DNA from: Actinomycetospora corticicola
GTDB lineage: Bacteria; Actinomycetota; Actinomycetes; Mycobacteriales; Pseudonocardiaceae
NCBI RefSeq assembly: GCF_013409505.1
Contig: NZ_JACCBN010000001.1
Location: 806,001-870,000, forward strand
Direction of reading: 5' to 3'
DNA length: 64,000 nt
Shown here: one piece after another, positions 24,864 to 34,554 of the stretch
Layout of the letters: every line of letters starts with the position of its first letter
Numbering within the stretch: the first letter of the stretch is position 1
Program-made: the position numbers and the translations under genes
The notes under the pieces: model-generated
What the model saw: only the letters and a program-made list of their open reading frames with translations
Databases searched by the model: none
Told to the model about the DNA's origin: nothing

Positions 24864-26633
24864 GTGGGAGCATCCCCGGCACCGACCGCCCGACGCCCTC
24901 GGCTCGCGCCCGTCTCGCTGGGGCGGGTCGCGGAGCGGCTCGTGGGCGTCCGCGTCGGCGCGACCCCCGCGCTGCCCGACACGGGGCGGGGCGAGCTCGA
25001 CGCCGACCACCTGTCCCGGGCCGCGGACGAGCGGCTGGCCGAGCTCCTGGCCTCGTCGACCCACCCCGTCGTCGTGGTGACCGGGCCGCCGTCGGCGGGG
25101 GTGACGCGCACCGCCGCCCACGCGGTCCGTCGGACTCGCCCGGACGACCTGTTCGTCGAGATCGACGATCCGTACCGCGTCCGCCTCGAGGAGGTCGTCG
25201 AGCGGGCCCGCCGGCGCGCGTCGGTCTCCCGTCCCGTGCTGGTCTGGTGCGACGACGCCCCGCTGCCGCTGCTCGACCAGGTCAGCGGCGACGTCCTGGC
25301 CGCGTGCCGGGAGGGGCGAGACACCGTCGTGCGGCTCGTGGTCACGGTGCGCTGGGGCCTGGCGGCGCTCTCGCGCGGGGAGCTGTCGGCCCCGCGCTTC
25401 GCCCCCGTCGTCGTCGCGCCGCTGACCCCCGCGGAGGTCGTCGGCCGCGAGTCGCACCCCCTGGTCGCCGCCCACGGGGTGTCCGGAGCGGTGGGCCGCC
25501 GGATCGGCGACCTCGTGTGCGCGGGGACCGAGGCCCGGGAGGCCTTCGCCGGCCCGGCCGGGGACGTCCTGCGCCTCGTCGCGGTGTGGCACCGGCTGGG
25601 CGTGCCGTCCGCCCTCGACCTCGACACCCTCGCGGCCCTGCGCCCCGACGACGCCACGGGCGACCTCGCGGAGATCGTCGCCGGGCTCGTCGAGGCCGGC
25701 TGGCTGGAGCGGTGCACCCGCGCGGGGGAGCGGCACCTCGTGCCCGCCCGCGTCCTGGTCGACCTGGCGCGGCTGCCCTCCGCCGAGCTCGTCGGCACCA
25801 TCGCGGCCCGCCTCGACCACCACGCCCGCTACACGGCCGCCCGCACCATGCTCGCCGCGGGACTGGACAGCCTCGCCGCCGCGATGGTCGTCGACCTCGA
25901 GCCCGACCCCCTCGGCGCGGTCGTCGCGCTGCGCATCGCGCGGGGCTACGCCGGGCTGGAGCGCGACCGGGAGGCGGCGCAGTGGTTCGCGTACGTCATC
26001 GCGGTCGGCGACGAGGACCAGGCCCGCGCGGCACACCGGGGCCTCGGGCTCGTGTTCTACCGCTACGACCGGCTCGACCGGGCCCGCCGCCACCTCGACC
26101 GCGCCGCCGACCAGCTCGGCGTGCAGGTCGTGCTCGCCGACATCGCGCTGCGCCAGGGCCGGGTCGCCGACGCCCGCACCCTGCTCACCGTGCTCCGCCG
26201 CTCCCGCGACCCCTCCCTCGCCGTCGAGGCCGCGTGCCAGCTCGGGACCCTCGAGTCCTCGACCGGGCACCCCGACGCCGCGCGCGAGGCGTTCACGGTC
26301 GCCCTCGGCGCGGCCGACCCGGCGGTCGTCGCCCGGGCCAGGACGGGGCTCGCGGCGTTGCCGCCCGTCCCCTCCCGTGACGCCGAGCCGTCGTCGCCGG
26401 CCCCCGCCCATGACAGGAAAGCGTCGTTGCCGGCGTCCAGTGGCAGGGACGCCGCATCGTCGACCGCAGCCGGGGACGAGTCGGCCGAGGACGAGTTGGC
26501 CGAGGACGAGTTGGCCGGGAACGAGCCGGCCGAGGACGACGTGCCCGGCGACGAGGGACCCGAGGACGACCCGGACACGGGTTCCGGACGGTCGGCCCGG
26601 GTGGTCCCGCTCGCCGCGCGGTCGCACGGCTGA
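24864..26633 (+). CDS. STAND-like NTPase/TPR protein with degenerate P-loop
   Basis: 589 aa from GTG 24864; GTG 24828 is possible. An AAA/STAND-like core has a P-loop-shaped segment VVVVTGPPSAGVTRTAA, but the lysine of GxxxxGK[TS] is missing. A Walker B-like VLVWCDDAP follows. Residues ~320-470 form TPR-like helix pairs (QARAAHRGLGLVFYRYDRLD, RRHLDRAADQ). The last ~90 residues are acidic and disordered, with a 15-bp DNA repeat (~26485-26530) encoding AEDEL units. No signal or membrane segment. Cytosolic scaffold or sensor? Function not recognised. Confidence 0.6.
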   Translation: MGASPAPTARRPRLAPVSLGRVAERLVGVRVGATPALPDTGRGELDADHLSRAADERLAELLASSTHPVVVVTGPPSAGVTRTAAHAVRRTRPDDLFVEIDDPYRVRLEEVVERARRRASVSRPVLVWCDDAPLPLLDQVSGDVLAACREGRDTVVRLVVTVRWGLAALSRGELSAPRFAPVVVAPLTPAEVVGRESHPLVAAHGVSGAVGRRIGDLVCAGTEAREAFAGPAGDVLRLVAVWHRLGVPSALDLDTLAALRPDDATGDLAEIVAGLVEAGWLERCTRAGERHLVPARVLVDLARLPSAELVGTIAARLDHHARYTAARTMLAAGLDSLAAAMVVDLEPDPLGAVVALRIARGYAGLERDREAAQWFAYVIAVGDEDQARAAHRGLGLVFYRYDRLDRARRHLDRAADQLGVQVVLADIALRQGRVADARTLLTVLRRSRDPSLAVEAACQLGTLESSTGHPDAAREAFTVALGAADPAVVARARTGLAALPPVPSRDAEPSSPAPAHDRKASLPASSGRDAASSTAAGDESAEDELAEDELAGNEPAEDDVPGDEGPEDDPDTGSGRSARVVPLAARSHG

Positions 26634-26640
26634 CCTGGAC

Positions 26641-26707
26641 CATGATCACCGAGCACCTGTGGTGGTCGGCGACGGCGGCGGACCACCGAGGGTGCTCGCT
26701 GATCATG
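26641..26707. terminator. 67-bp palindrome (family E)
   Basis: Outer arms CATGATCACCGAGCACC and GGTGCTCGCTGATCATG pair with one mismatch, and inner arms GGTGGTC / GACCACC continue the stem. It lies 7 bp after the STAND-like gene and 49 bp before the Dabb gene. Strong terminator or transcript-end protecting structure. Single copy in the window. Confidence 0.7.
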
Positions 26708-26755
26708 CCGAGGTGACCGCACCCGCCGTCGGGACGGGGATGGCAGGGTGGGCGC

Positions 26756-27061
26756 ATGGCCGTCACGCACGTCGTCACGTTCAGCTGGGTCGAGGGCACC
26801 TCGGCCGCGACCGTCGAGGGCATCCTCGCGAACCTGCAGGAGTGGATCGACCGCAAGGAGGGGCTCGAGGGTCTCACCGCCTGGCAGGCGGGTCCGGACC
26901 TCGGGGTGAACGAGGGCAACGCGTCGTTCGCGGTGTCCGCCTCGTTCACCGACCGGGACGCCTACCTGCGCTACCGGGACCACCCCGAGCACAAGAAGAT
27001 CATCGCCGAGCAGATCGCCCCGCTCATCGCGGCGCGTTCGGCGGTGCAGTTCGAGCACTGA
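26756..27061 (+). CDS. Dabb (stress-responsive A/B barrel) protein
   Basis: 101 aa. A dimeric alpha-beta barrel (Dabb) is suggested by the opening THVVTFSWVEGTSAATVEGI, the central WQAGPDLGVNEGNASFAVSA and the closing YLRYRDHPEHKKIIAEQIAP, all typical of the family. Members are small cytosolic proteins of mostly unknown or cyclase-like function. Stands alone behind the 67-bp palindrome. Confidence 0.85.
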   Translation: MAVTHVVTFSWVEGTSAATVEGILANLQEWIDRKEGLEGLTAWQAGPDLGVNEGNASFAVSASFTDRDAYLRYRDHPEHKKIIAEQIAPLIAARSAVQFEH

Positions 27062-27130
27062 CCACGACCCCACGCACGACGAGGGCCCGGCGCACGAGCG
27101 ATCGTGGCCGGGCTCCGGGGTGGGGGAGTG

Positions 27131-27460
27131 CTACTTGGCGCCCGCGGTGGGCGTGGTGCGGGGGCCGTCCGGGACGCGCGAACCGCCGCCACCGCCGCCG
27201 TTCCCGTCGTCGTCGGGACCCTCGTCGGTGCTCGGGCCGGCGGCCGGGTCGTCGACCCAGATCATGATCGTGTCGCCGGGCGAGGCGGTGGCGCCCGCCT
27301 TCGGACGCTGGTTGGTGATGATGCTGCGCCCCGCGCCGGTGTGGCGGGCGTTCTGCGGGATCGCGAGCAGACGGGCGTCGAGGGCCGCGTCGTGGGCGTC
27401 GGCCGCGGCGAGCCCGACGAGCTCGGGGACCGTGGTCGTGTCGGTGAGGCTGTCTGCCAT
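27131..27460 (-). CDS. small orphan PASTA-domain protein
   Basis: 109 aa. Residues ~8-70 form one PASTA domain (TTTVPELVGLAAADAHDAAL, then NQRPKAGATASPGDTIMIWV). The tail is disordered (Asp/Gly-rich, DDDGNGGGGGGS). PASTA domains normally sit outside the cell on PBPs or Ser/Thr kinases, but no signal peptide or membrane helix is visible here, so its location is unclear. Convergent with the Dabb gene. Confidence 0.75.
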   Translation of the reverse strand: MADSLTDTTTVPELVGLAAADAHDAALDARLLAIPQNARHTGAGRSIITNQRPKAGATASPGDTIMIWVDDPAAGPSTDEGPDDDGNGGGGGGSRVPDGPRTTPTAGAK

Positions 27461-27679
27461 GACTCCAACGGTACCGACCGGTGACGCGTCGTGTCGGAGG
27501 GGTCCTGCGGCGTGTCACCGAGGCGTTGACCACTCGGTTCACTCGTAAAGAGTAGGATACCGGTCACATTGTGGACCTAGAGTAGCCACTACTGCGGCGA
27601 CACCTCGCGGACTCCCGTCGAGATCCACGAATGCCGACGCGGCCACCACCACACCGTGAACGAACCCCGGGGGTACGTG
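27461..27679 (+). promoter_or_regulatory. promoter/operator region before copper oxidase operon
   Basis: A locally AT-richer stretch with no gene. Short dyads ACTC-GTAAA-GAGT (27541-27553) and AGTAG-CCA-CTACT (27581-27593) lie ~90-140 bp before the membrane-protein start, separated by CGGTCACATTG. They are candidate operators. No copper-responsive CsoR box is obvious. It also contains the promoter of the leftward PASTA gene. Confidence 0.4.
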
Positions 27680-28156
27680 ATGCGCGCCGTCTACCGTGTC
27701 CTGGCCTATCTGCTCGCGCTCGAGGTCGTCGTGCAGGCGGCCGCGATCGCCTGGGCCCTGTTCGGCCTGACCGCCTGGATCGAGGGCGGCGGGGTGCTGG
27801 ACAAGGCGGGGATGGAGAGCGAGTCCGTCGTGTTCGACGGGGTCACGGGCTTCATGGTGCACGGCATGAACGGCACCATGATCGTCCCGGCGTTCGCCCT
27901 GCTGTTCCTCGTCAGCTCGTTCTTCGCCCGCTTCCCCGGCGCGGTCGCCTGGGCCGGTGCGGCGTTCGTGCTGGTCGTGGCGCAGGTCGCGCTGGGCATC
28001 GTCGCCCACTCGATCCCCGCGCTCGGCCTGCTGCACGGGGCCGTCGCGCTCGGGCTGCTCGTGGTCGCGCTCGTCGCCGCCCGCCGGAGCAGCGCCGCGG
28101 ACGTCGCCGCGGACGCTCCCGTCACCGCGGGCGCGCACCACGCCCCCATCGCCTGA
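27680..28156 (+). CDS. four-helix membrane protein (DUF6220-like) paired with multicopper oxidase
   Basis: 158 aa from ATG 27680, preceded by GGGGG (27669-27673); GTG 27656 and 27677 are in frame. Four hydrophobic helices: VYRVLAYLLALEVVVQAAAI, IVPAFALLFLVSSFFARF, WAGAAFVLVVAQVALGIV and ALGLLHGAVALGLLVVALVA. Polar loops contain GFMVHGMNG. Similar proteins (DUF6220) often accompany copper enzymes. The stop is 1 bp from the oxidase start, so they are co-translated; it may handle electrons or copper at the membrane. Confidence 0.7.
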   Translation: MRAVYRVLAYLLALEVVVQAAAIAWALFGLTAWIEGGGVLDKAGMESESVVFDGVTGFMVHGMNGTMIVPAFALLFLVSSFFARFPGAVAWAGAAFVLVVAQVALGIVAHSIPALGLLHGAVALGLLVVALVAARRSSAADVAADAPVTAGAHHAPIA

Positions 28157-28157
28157 G

Positions 28158-29603
28158 GTGCTCACCGGGACCGCGCCCGCGCCGGCGGTCGCCCCGCGCC
28201 GACGACGCCCCCGTCGCCGGACGGTCGTGGCGCTGCTCGCCACGCTCGCGGTCCTCGCCCCCGTCGTCTGGTTCTGGGCGGCGAGCCTGTCGCCGGCCAG
28301 CTGGTCGGCCACCGGGATGGGCGTTCCGGACGACGGGGGCGGTCCGCCCCTCATGGCGGACCATGACGGGGCGGGGCGTCCGGTCGACACCCTCCGGCTG
28401 CCCGCGGACGTCCCCGTCGACGTCCCGGTGACCCTGGTGGCCCGCGCCGAGGGGGCCGGGTACACGCTGAACGGCCGCACTCCTGGGCCGGAGATCCGGG
28501 CCGTGGCGGGCCAGGTGGTGTCCGTGCGGCTGGTGAACGAGAACGTGGCGCGGGGGATCACGCTGCACTGGCACGGCGTGGACGTGCCGAACGGGGACGA
28601 CGGCGTCGCGGGCGTCACCCAGGACGCGGTGCTCCCGGGCGGCGAGTTCGTCTACCGGTTCCGGGCCGAGCAGGTGGGGACGTACTGGTACCACTCGCAC
28701 CAGGTCGCCGACGAGCAGGTGAAGGGCGGGCTGTTCGGGTCCCTCGTCGTGGAGCCGCCCGGGGGCGTGGGCCCCGACGCGACGGCCCTCGTGCACCTGT
28801 TCGGCGGCCGACGCACCGTGAACGGGACGCCGGGGGACCTCGCCGTGCCCGCCGCACCCGGGAGCACGGTGCGGGTCCGGCTCACCAACACCGACGACGG
28901 GCCGATGCGCGCGTGGTCCGCCGCGCCCTACCGCGTGCTCGCGGTCGACGGGACCGACGTGCAGGCGCCCACCCCGGTCGTCGGGGCCGCCGTGCCGATC
29001 ACCGCAGGCGGGCGTGCCGACCTGGAGGTGGTGGCGCCCGCGCGCATCGGGCTCGGGGGAGCGGCGGTGGTCGTCGGCGGGGGCGGTGCGCCCGCACCCG
29101 TCCCGACGACGACGGTGGACCTGCTCTCCTACGGCGCCCCGGCCCCGCTGGGCTTCGACCCGAGCACGCCGAACCGGGTCTTCGACTACGCGATCGGCCG
29201 CCGTCCCGGCTTCATCGGTGGCGTGCCCGGGCTCTACTGGACGATCAACGGCGGGATGTACCCCGACGTGCCGATGTTCCTGGTGCGCGAGGGCGACGTG
29301 GTGCGGATGCGGATCAGCAACACCTCAGGCGAGGTGCACCCCATGCACCTGCACGGACACCACGCGGTGGTCCTCGCCCGCGACGGGGTCCCGGCGTCGG
29401 GGAGCCCGTGGTGGATCGACTCGCTGGACGTGCCCGACGGCGCGACGTTCGACATCGCGTTCGTGGCCGACAACCCCGGCGTGTGGATGGACCACTGCCA
29501 CAACCTGGCCCACCCGAAGCAGGGCCTCGTCGCGCACCTGATGTACGAGGGCGTCAGTACGCCCTACCGCGCCGGCCGGGACACCCCGAACGACCCGGAG
29601 TAG
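28158..29603 (+). CDS. membrane-anchored multicopper oxidase
   Basis: 481 aa from GTG 28158. An N-terminal basic run then a helix (VVALLATLAVLAPVVWFW) anchors the enzyme outside the cell. All four copper motifs are present: HWHGVD (H137, H139), WYHSHQ (H179, H181), HPMHLHGHH (from H394) and HCHNLAHPKQGL (H446-C447-H448, H452). The axial position of the type 1 copper five residues after H452 is Leu457, which suggests a relatively high redox potential by analogy to laccases. Likely copper or metal oxidation, or a laccase-type role. Ends before palindrome family B. Confidence 0.9.
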   Translation: MLTGTAPAPAVAPRRRRPRRRTVVALLATLAVLAPVVWFWAASLSPASWSATGMGVPDDGGGPPLMADHDGAGRPVDTLRLPADVPVDVPVTLVARAEGAGYTLNGRTPGPEIRAVAGQVVSVRLVNENVARGITLHWHGVDVPNGDDGVAGVTQDAVLPGGEFVYRFRAEQVGTYWYHSHQVADEQVKGGLFGSLVVEPPGGVGPDATALVHLFGGRRTVNGTPGDLAVPAAPGSTVRVRLTNTDDGPMRAWSAAPYRVLAVDGTDVQAPTPVVGAAVPITAGGRADLEVVAPARIGLGGAAVVVGGGGAPAPVPTTTVDLLSYGAPAPLGFDPSTPNRVFDYAIGRRPGFIGGVPGLYWTINGGMYPDVPMFLVREGDVVRMRISNTSGEVHPMHLHGHHAVVLARDGVPASGSPWWIDSLDVPDGATFDIAFVADNPGVWMDHCHNLAHPKQGLVAHLMYEGVSTPYRAGRDTPNDPE

Positions 29604-29626
29604 GCCGTTCGGCGGCACCCCGGTTC

Positions 29627-29679
29627 CGAGCGAGCGGCACTCTCGCAGCCTCTATGTGCGCGAAAGTGCCGCTCGTTCA
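29627..29679. terminator. palindrome family B, copy 1
   Basis: Arms GAGCGAGCGGCACTCTCGCA (29628-29647) and TGCGCGAAAGTGCCGCTCG (29657-29675) with a 9-nt loop, between the convergent oxidase and MFS genes. Its reverse complement matches 33403-33454 over ~50 bp, including the loop. Confidence 0.75.
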
Positions 29680-29693
29680 GAAGGCAGGGGGCG

Positions 29694-31475
29694 TCAGGCG
29701 TTCACGTCCCGGGCCACGGCGAACTCCGGCGCGGCCACCCGGACCCGCTCGGCGAACGGGCGGCGGCCGGCCGCGGAGACGACGAGCAGGTAGTCCCCGG
29801 CGCGCGGCACCTCGAAGTGGTAGCGCCCGCCGTCGGTGCGGGTGGTGCCGACCTGCGTGCCGGTGAGGGCGTCGATGAGCGTCACGGTGCCGTCGACCGG
29901 TGCCGCGCCGTCGAGCACCCGGCCGGACAGGCCCGGCGCCGCGGCACGGCGGTCGTCGGCGGCCACGGGGATCGTCCCGGTCGGCGCGTCGACCGCGTCC
30001 GGTCCGCCCCAGGAGGAGCCGGACTCCAGTTCGCGCGGGGCGGGCCCGGAGTCGGCGACCGTCGCGTGGGGCCGCCCCGCGGGCACCAGCAGCCCGCACA
30101 CGACGGCCGCGACCACGAAGATCGCCGACGCGACGAGGAACGCCCGGTCGTACCCGGCCAGCGCTGCGGCGCGCGGCGCGAGGCCGACGCCGAGGGCGGT
30201 GGCGGTGCCGGCGATCGAGGACAGCAGCGCCGTCCCCACCGAGCCACCGACCTGCTGCATCGTGTTGACCGTCGCCGACGCCACGCCCGCGTCCTGCGGG
30301 TCGACGCCGAGGGTCGCGGTGTTGATCGAGGTGGACATCGCGGTGCCCATGCCCAGGCCCATGAGGATCAGCGGCCCGAGCAGACCGCTCACGTACGTCG
30401 AACCCGGTGAGAGCTGCGAGAACCAGAACAGGGCGCCCGCCCCGAGCAGCAGGCCCACGAAGATCAGCGGCTTCGGGCCGACCCGGGGGAGCACGATCGC
30501 CGGGACGGTCGTCGACGCCGTCATGATCGAGGCGACCATGGGCAGGAACGCCACGCCGGTGAGCACCGGGGAGAGCCCGAGCTCGGTCTGCATCACGTAG
30601 GCGAGGAAGAGCGAGAGGCCGAACATCCCCGTCGTCAGGACGAGGATCGTGAGGTAGGAGCCGCCGCGGTAGCGGTCGAGCAGCACGCGCAGGGGCAGCA
30701 GCGGCGCGGCGCGCACCCGCTGGACGGCGACGAACACCGCCAGCAGGACCACCCCCGCCGTCAGGAAGGCGTAGACCGGCCAGGAGCCCCAGCCGTCGGT
30801 CTCCGCGGTGGCGAACCCGAAGACGACGCCGAAGAGGCCGGCCGAGGCGAGGACGGTGCCGACGAGGTCGAGGCGGGGCCGCTCGCCCGAGGGGTGCGCG
30901 GGCATCAGCAGCAGGGCGCCGACCAGGGCGATCACCGCGAACACCACGTTGACGTACATGCACCAGCGCCAGTCGGCGTACTCGGTGAGCGTCCCGCCGA
31001 GCAGCAGCCCGATGGCCGCGCCGGAGCCGGCGAGCGCGGAGAACACGCCGAAGGCGCGGGCGCGGTCGCGGCCGGCGGGGAAGGTCGTCGTGAGCAGCGA
31101 CAGCGCGGCGGGCGCGAGCACCGCGCCGAACACGCCCTGCAGGGCCCGGGCCGCGACGAGCAGGCCGAAGCCGGGGGCGAGCCCGCCGAGCACCGAGGCG
31201 ACCGCGAATCCGATCAGCCCGACGACGAAGGCGGCCTTGCGCCCGAACAGGTCGGAGAGGCGCCCGCCGAGCAGGAGCAGGCTGCCGAAGGCGAGGGCGT
31301 AGGCCGTGACCACCCACTGGCGCTGGGCGTCGGAGAACCCGAGGTCGGCCTGCGCGGACGGCAGCGCGATGTTCACGATCGAGTTGTCGAGGATGACCAT
31401 GAGCTGGGCGACGCCGATCACGGCGAGGATCCACCAGCGGCGGGGTGGGGCTGCGGTCGCGGTCGCCTGGGTCAC
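29694..31475 (-). CDS. MFS drug transporter (DHA2/EmrB type) with C-terminal beta domain
   Basis: 593 aa. ~14 membrane helices; motif A-like LLLGGRLSDLFGRKAAF and the motif C region fit the 14-TM DHA2/EmrB-QacA drug:H+ antiporters. Unusually the last ~85 residues form a carboxypeptidase-regulatory-like (transthyretin-fold) domain (LSGRVLDGAAPVDGTVTLID, TRTDGGRYHFEVPRAGDYLL), probably cytosolic. Divergent from the flavin monooxygenase gene with a 93-bp shared region. Substrate unknown. The beta domain could bind a partner protein or substrate. Confidence 0.88.
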   Translation of the reverse strand: MTQATATAAPPRRWWILAVIGVAQLMVILDNSIVNIALPSAQADLGFSDAQRQWVVTAYALAFGSLLLLGGRLSDLFGRKAAFVVGLIGFAVASVLGGLAPGFGLLVAARALQGVFGAVLAPAALSLLTTTFPAGRDRARAFGVFSALAGSGAAIGLLLGGTLTEYADWRWCMYVNVVFAVIALVGALLLMPAHPSGERPRLDLVGTVLASAGLFGVVFGFATAETDGWGSWPVYAFLTAGVVLLAVFVAVQRVRAAPLLPLRVLLDRYRGGSYLTILVLTTGMFGLSLFLAYVMQTELGLSPVLTGVAFLPMVASIMTASTTVPAIVLPRVGPKPLIFVGLLLGAGALFWFSQLSPGSTYVSGLLGPLILMGLGMGTAMSTSINTATLGVDPQDAGVASATVNTMQQVGGSVGTALLSSIAGTATALGVGLAPRAAALAGYDRAFLVASAIFVVAAVVCGLLVPAGRPHATVADSGPAPRELESGSSWGGPDAVDAPTGTIPVAADDRRAAAPGLSGRVLDGAAPVDGTVTLIDALTGTQVGTTRTDGGRYHFEVPRAGDYLLVVSAAGRRPFAERVRVAAPEFAVARDVNA

Positions 31476-31479
31476 AGTG

Positions 31480-31560
31480 CGCGCAACAACGTTGCAACCC
31501 TTGCCCCTACCGGGGCACCTGCGTGACCGTGGTCACCCCACCACTGGCAACACGAGAAGA
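31480..31560. promoter_or_regulatory. divergent MFS / monooxygenase control region
   Basis: GCAACAACGTTGCAAC (31486-31501) with a palindromic core CAACGTTG and GCAAC repeated at its ends lies between the two divergent genes, then CCCCTACCGGGG. No regulator gene is adjacent. Confidence 0.35.
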
Positions 31561-31568
31561 GGTGCCGC

Positions 31569-33392
31569 GTGACGCAGACCCTGGATCGCCCCGGGAGCGA
31601 GGTGGCCGACCGCGTCGAGGCATGGGTGTCGGCGTTCCAGGACGCCCTGACCGCGCGCGACGTCAGCGCCGCGACGTCGCTGTTCGCCGACGAGTGCTAC
31701 TGGCGCGACCTGGTGTCCTTCACCTGGAACATCGCCACCGTCGAGGGCACCGACGAGGTCGCCGACCTGCTGGGGAGCGTGCTCGACCGGATCGACCCGA
31801 CGAACTTCGCCGTCGACGGCGAGCCCACCTCGGCCGACGGCGTCGACGAGGCGTGGCTGACGTTCGAGACGGCGGTCGGGCGCGGGACCGGGCACGTCCG
31901 CCTGAAGGGCGGCAAGGCCTGGACCCTGCTCACCACGCTCGACGAGCTCAAGGGCTACGAGGAGAACAAGCGCGAGCGTCGTCCCTTCGGCACGGAGCAC
32001 GGCGCGAACCCCGCGCGCGTGACGTGGAAGGAGTCGCGCGAGCAGGAGGCCGAGGAGCTCGGCTACGACCGTCAGCCCGAGGTCGTCATCATCGGCGGCG
32101 GGCAGGGCGGCATCGCCCTCGCGGCGCGGCTGCGTCAGCTCGGCGTCCCCGCCATCGTCATCGAGCGCAACGAGCGGCCGGGCGACTCCTGGCGCAAGCG
32201 CTACAAGAGCCTCGCCCTGCACGACCCGGTCTGGTACGACCACCTGCCCTACATCCCGTTCCCCGAGAACTGGCCGGTCTTCGCGCCCAAGGACAAGCTC
32301 GGCGACTGGCTCGAGATGTACACGCGGGTCATGGAGATCAACTACTGGGGCTCGACGTCCGCGCAGTCCGCGGAGTTCGACGAGGCCGAGGGCCGCTGGA
32401 CCGTGAAGGTCACCCGCGACCGCGGGAACGGGCCCGAGGAGGTCGTCCTGCGGCCGCGCCAGCTGGTGTTCGCCATGGGCGTCTCCGGCAAGCCGAACAA
32501 GGTCGAGTTCCCCGGCATGGACACGTTCCGCGGGACGATCCAGCACTCGTCCGAACACTCCGGCCCGCAGGGCTACGAGGGCAAGAAGATCGTCGTGATC
32601 GGGTCGAACAACTCGGCCTTCGACATCTGCGGGGCGGCCTGGGAGGCCGGCGCCGACGTGACGATGGTGCAGCGCAGCTCCACCCACATCATCAAGTCGG
32701 ACACCCTGATGGAGCTCGGCCTCGGATCGCTCTACTCCGAGGAGGCCGTGGCTAACGGGATCGACACCCGCACCGCCGACCTCGTGTTCGCCTCGCTGCC
32801 GTACCGGATCATGGCCGACTTCCAGCGGCCCGCCTACGACGAGGCGAAGGTCCGCGACAAGGAGTTCTACGACCAGCTCCGCGAGGCCGGCTTCGACCTC
32901 GACTTCGGCGACGACGAGTCCGGCCTGTTCATGAAGTACCTGCGCCGCGGCTCGGGCTACTACATCGACGTGGGCGCCGCGCAGCTCGTGGCCGAGGGCA
33001 AGGTGAAGCTCGCCAAGGGTCAGGTGAAGGAGTTCACCGCCGACGGCGTGACCCTGGAGGACGGCACGCACCTCGAGGCCGACCTCGTCGTCCTCGCGAC
33101 CGGGTACCGCTCGATGATCACCTCGGTCGCGGACATCATCGGCGAGGAGATGGCCACGCGGGTCGGGAAGGTGTGGGGCCTCGGCTCGGACACCACGAAG
33201 GACCCGGGTCCGTGGGAGGGCGAGCAGCGCAACATGTGGAAGCCCACCCAGCAGCCGAACCTGTGGTTCCACGGCGGCAACCTGCACCAGTCGCGGCACT
33301 ACTCGCTCTACCTGGCGCTGCAGCTCAAGGCCCGCCAGGAGGGGCTGGACACGACCGTCTACAAGCTCCAGCCCTCGCACCACCAGGAGTAG
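31569..33392 (+). CDS. flavin-dependent monooxygenase with N-terminal NTF2-like domain
   Basis: 607 aa from GTG 31569. Residues ~20-130 form an NTF2/SnoaL-like domain (AFQDALTARDVSAATSLFAD). Residues ~165-600 are an FMO/BVMO-type oxidoreductase: FAD-binding PEVVIIGGGQGGIALAARL, NADPH-binding KIVVIGSNNSAFDICGAAWE and ATG-type VVLATGYRSM. The second motif has Asn-Asn where many FMOs have Gly. Expected to insert one oxygen into a small hydrophobic substrate. Divergent from an efflux transporter, which suggests detoxification. Confidence 0.88.
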   Translation: MTQTLDRPGSEVADRVEAWVSAFQDALTARDVSAATSLFADECYWRDLVSFTWNIATVEGTDEVADLLGSVLDRIDPTNFAVDGEPTSADGVDEAWLTFETAVGRGTGHVRLKGGKAWTLLTTLDELKGYEENKRERRPFGTEHGANPARVTWKESREQEAEELGYDRQPEVVIIGGGQGGIALAARLRQLGVPAIVIERNERPGDSWRKRYKSLALHDPVWYDHLPYIPFPENWPVFAPKDKLGDWLEMYTRVMEINYWGSTSAQSAEFDEAEGRWTVKVTRDRGNGPEEVVLRPRQLVFAMGVSGKPNKVEFPGMDTFRGTIQHSSEHSGPQGYEGKKIVVIGSNNSAFDICGAAWEAGADVTMVQRSSTHIIKSDTLMELGLGSLYSEEAVANGIDTRTADLVFASLPYRIMADFQRPAYDEAKVRDKEFYDQLREAGFDLDFGDDESGLFMKYLRRGSGYYIDVGAAQLVAEGKVKLAKGQVKEFTADGVTLEDGTHLEADLVVLATGYRSMITSVADIIGEEMATRVGKVWGLGSDTTKDPGPWEGEQRNMWKPTQQPNLWFHGGNLHQSRHYSLYLALQLKARQEGLDTTVYKLQPSHHQE

Positions 33393-33402
33393 GCCCCGAA
33401 CC

Positions 33403-33454
33403 GAACGAACGGCACTTCCGCGCACATCGATGCTGCGGAAGTGCCGTTCGTGCG
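33403..33454. terminator. palindrome family B, copy 2
   Basis: Arms CGAACGAACGGCACTTCCGC (33403-33422) and GCGGAAGTGCCGTTCGTGCG (33435-33454). The loop includes CGCACATCGATG, closely matching the loop of 29627-29679 (reverse complement). It separates the monooxygenase from the aldo/keto reductase gene. Confidence 0.75.
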
Positions 33455-33514
33455 TTTCCGGGCGCCTTCCCGACGGCGGGTGCGCCGGCTCGGGAGCGCG
33501 GGTAGTCGTGGGGC

Positions 33515-34483
<969 letters not shown>

Positions 34484-34498
34484 GTGAGCTCCGCTCCT

Positions 34499-34538
34499 GT
34501 GAGCACTAAGGGGGGCTATAGCCCCCCTTACTGCTCAC
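34499..34538. terminator. palindrome family A, copy 2
   Basis: A 40-bp palindrome; arms GTGAGCACTAAGGGGGGCTA and TAGCCCCCCTTACTGCTCAC pair with a single mismatched pair. Same outer arms and length as 14408-14447. It sits between the convergent aldo/keto reductase and methyltransferase genes, here outside both coding regions. Confidence 0.8.
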
Positions 34539-34554
34539 CTGCGCGCAGCGCACC

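Noticed and set aside
27131..27460. Signal peptide on the small PASTA protein.
   Set aside because: The N-terminus (MADSLTDTTT) is polar with no hydrophobic stretch or upstream start that adds one.
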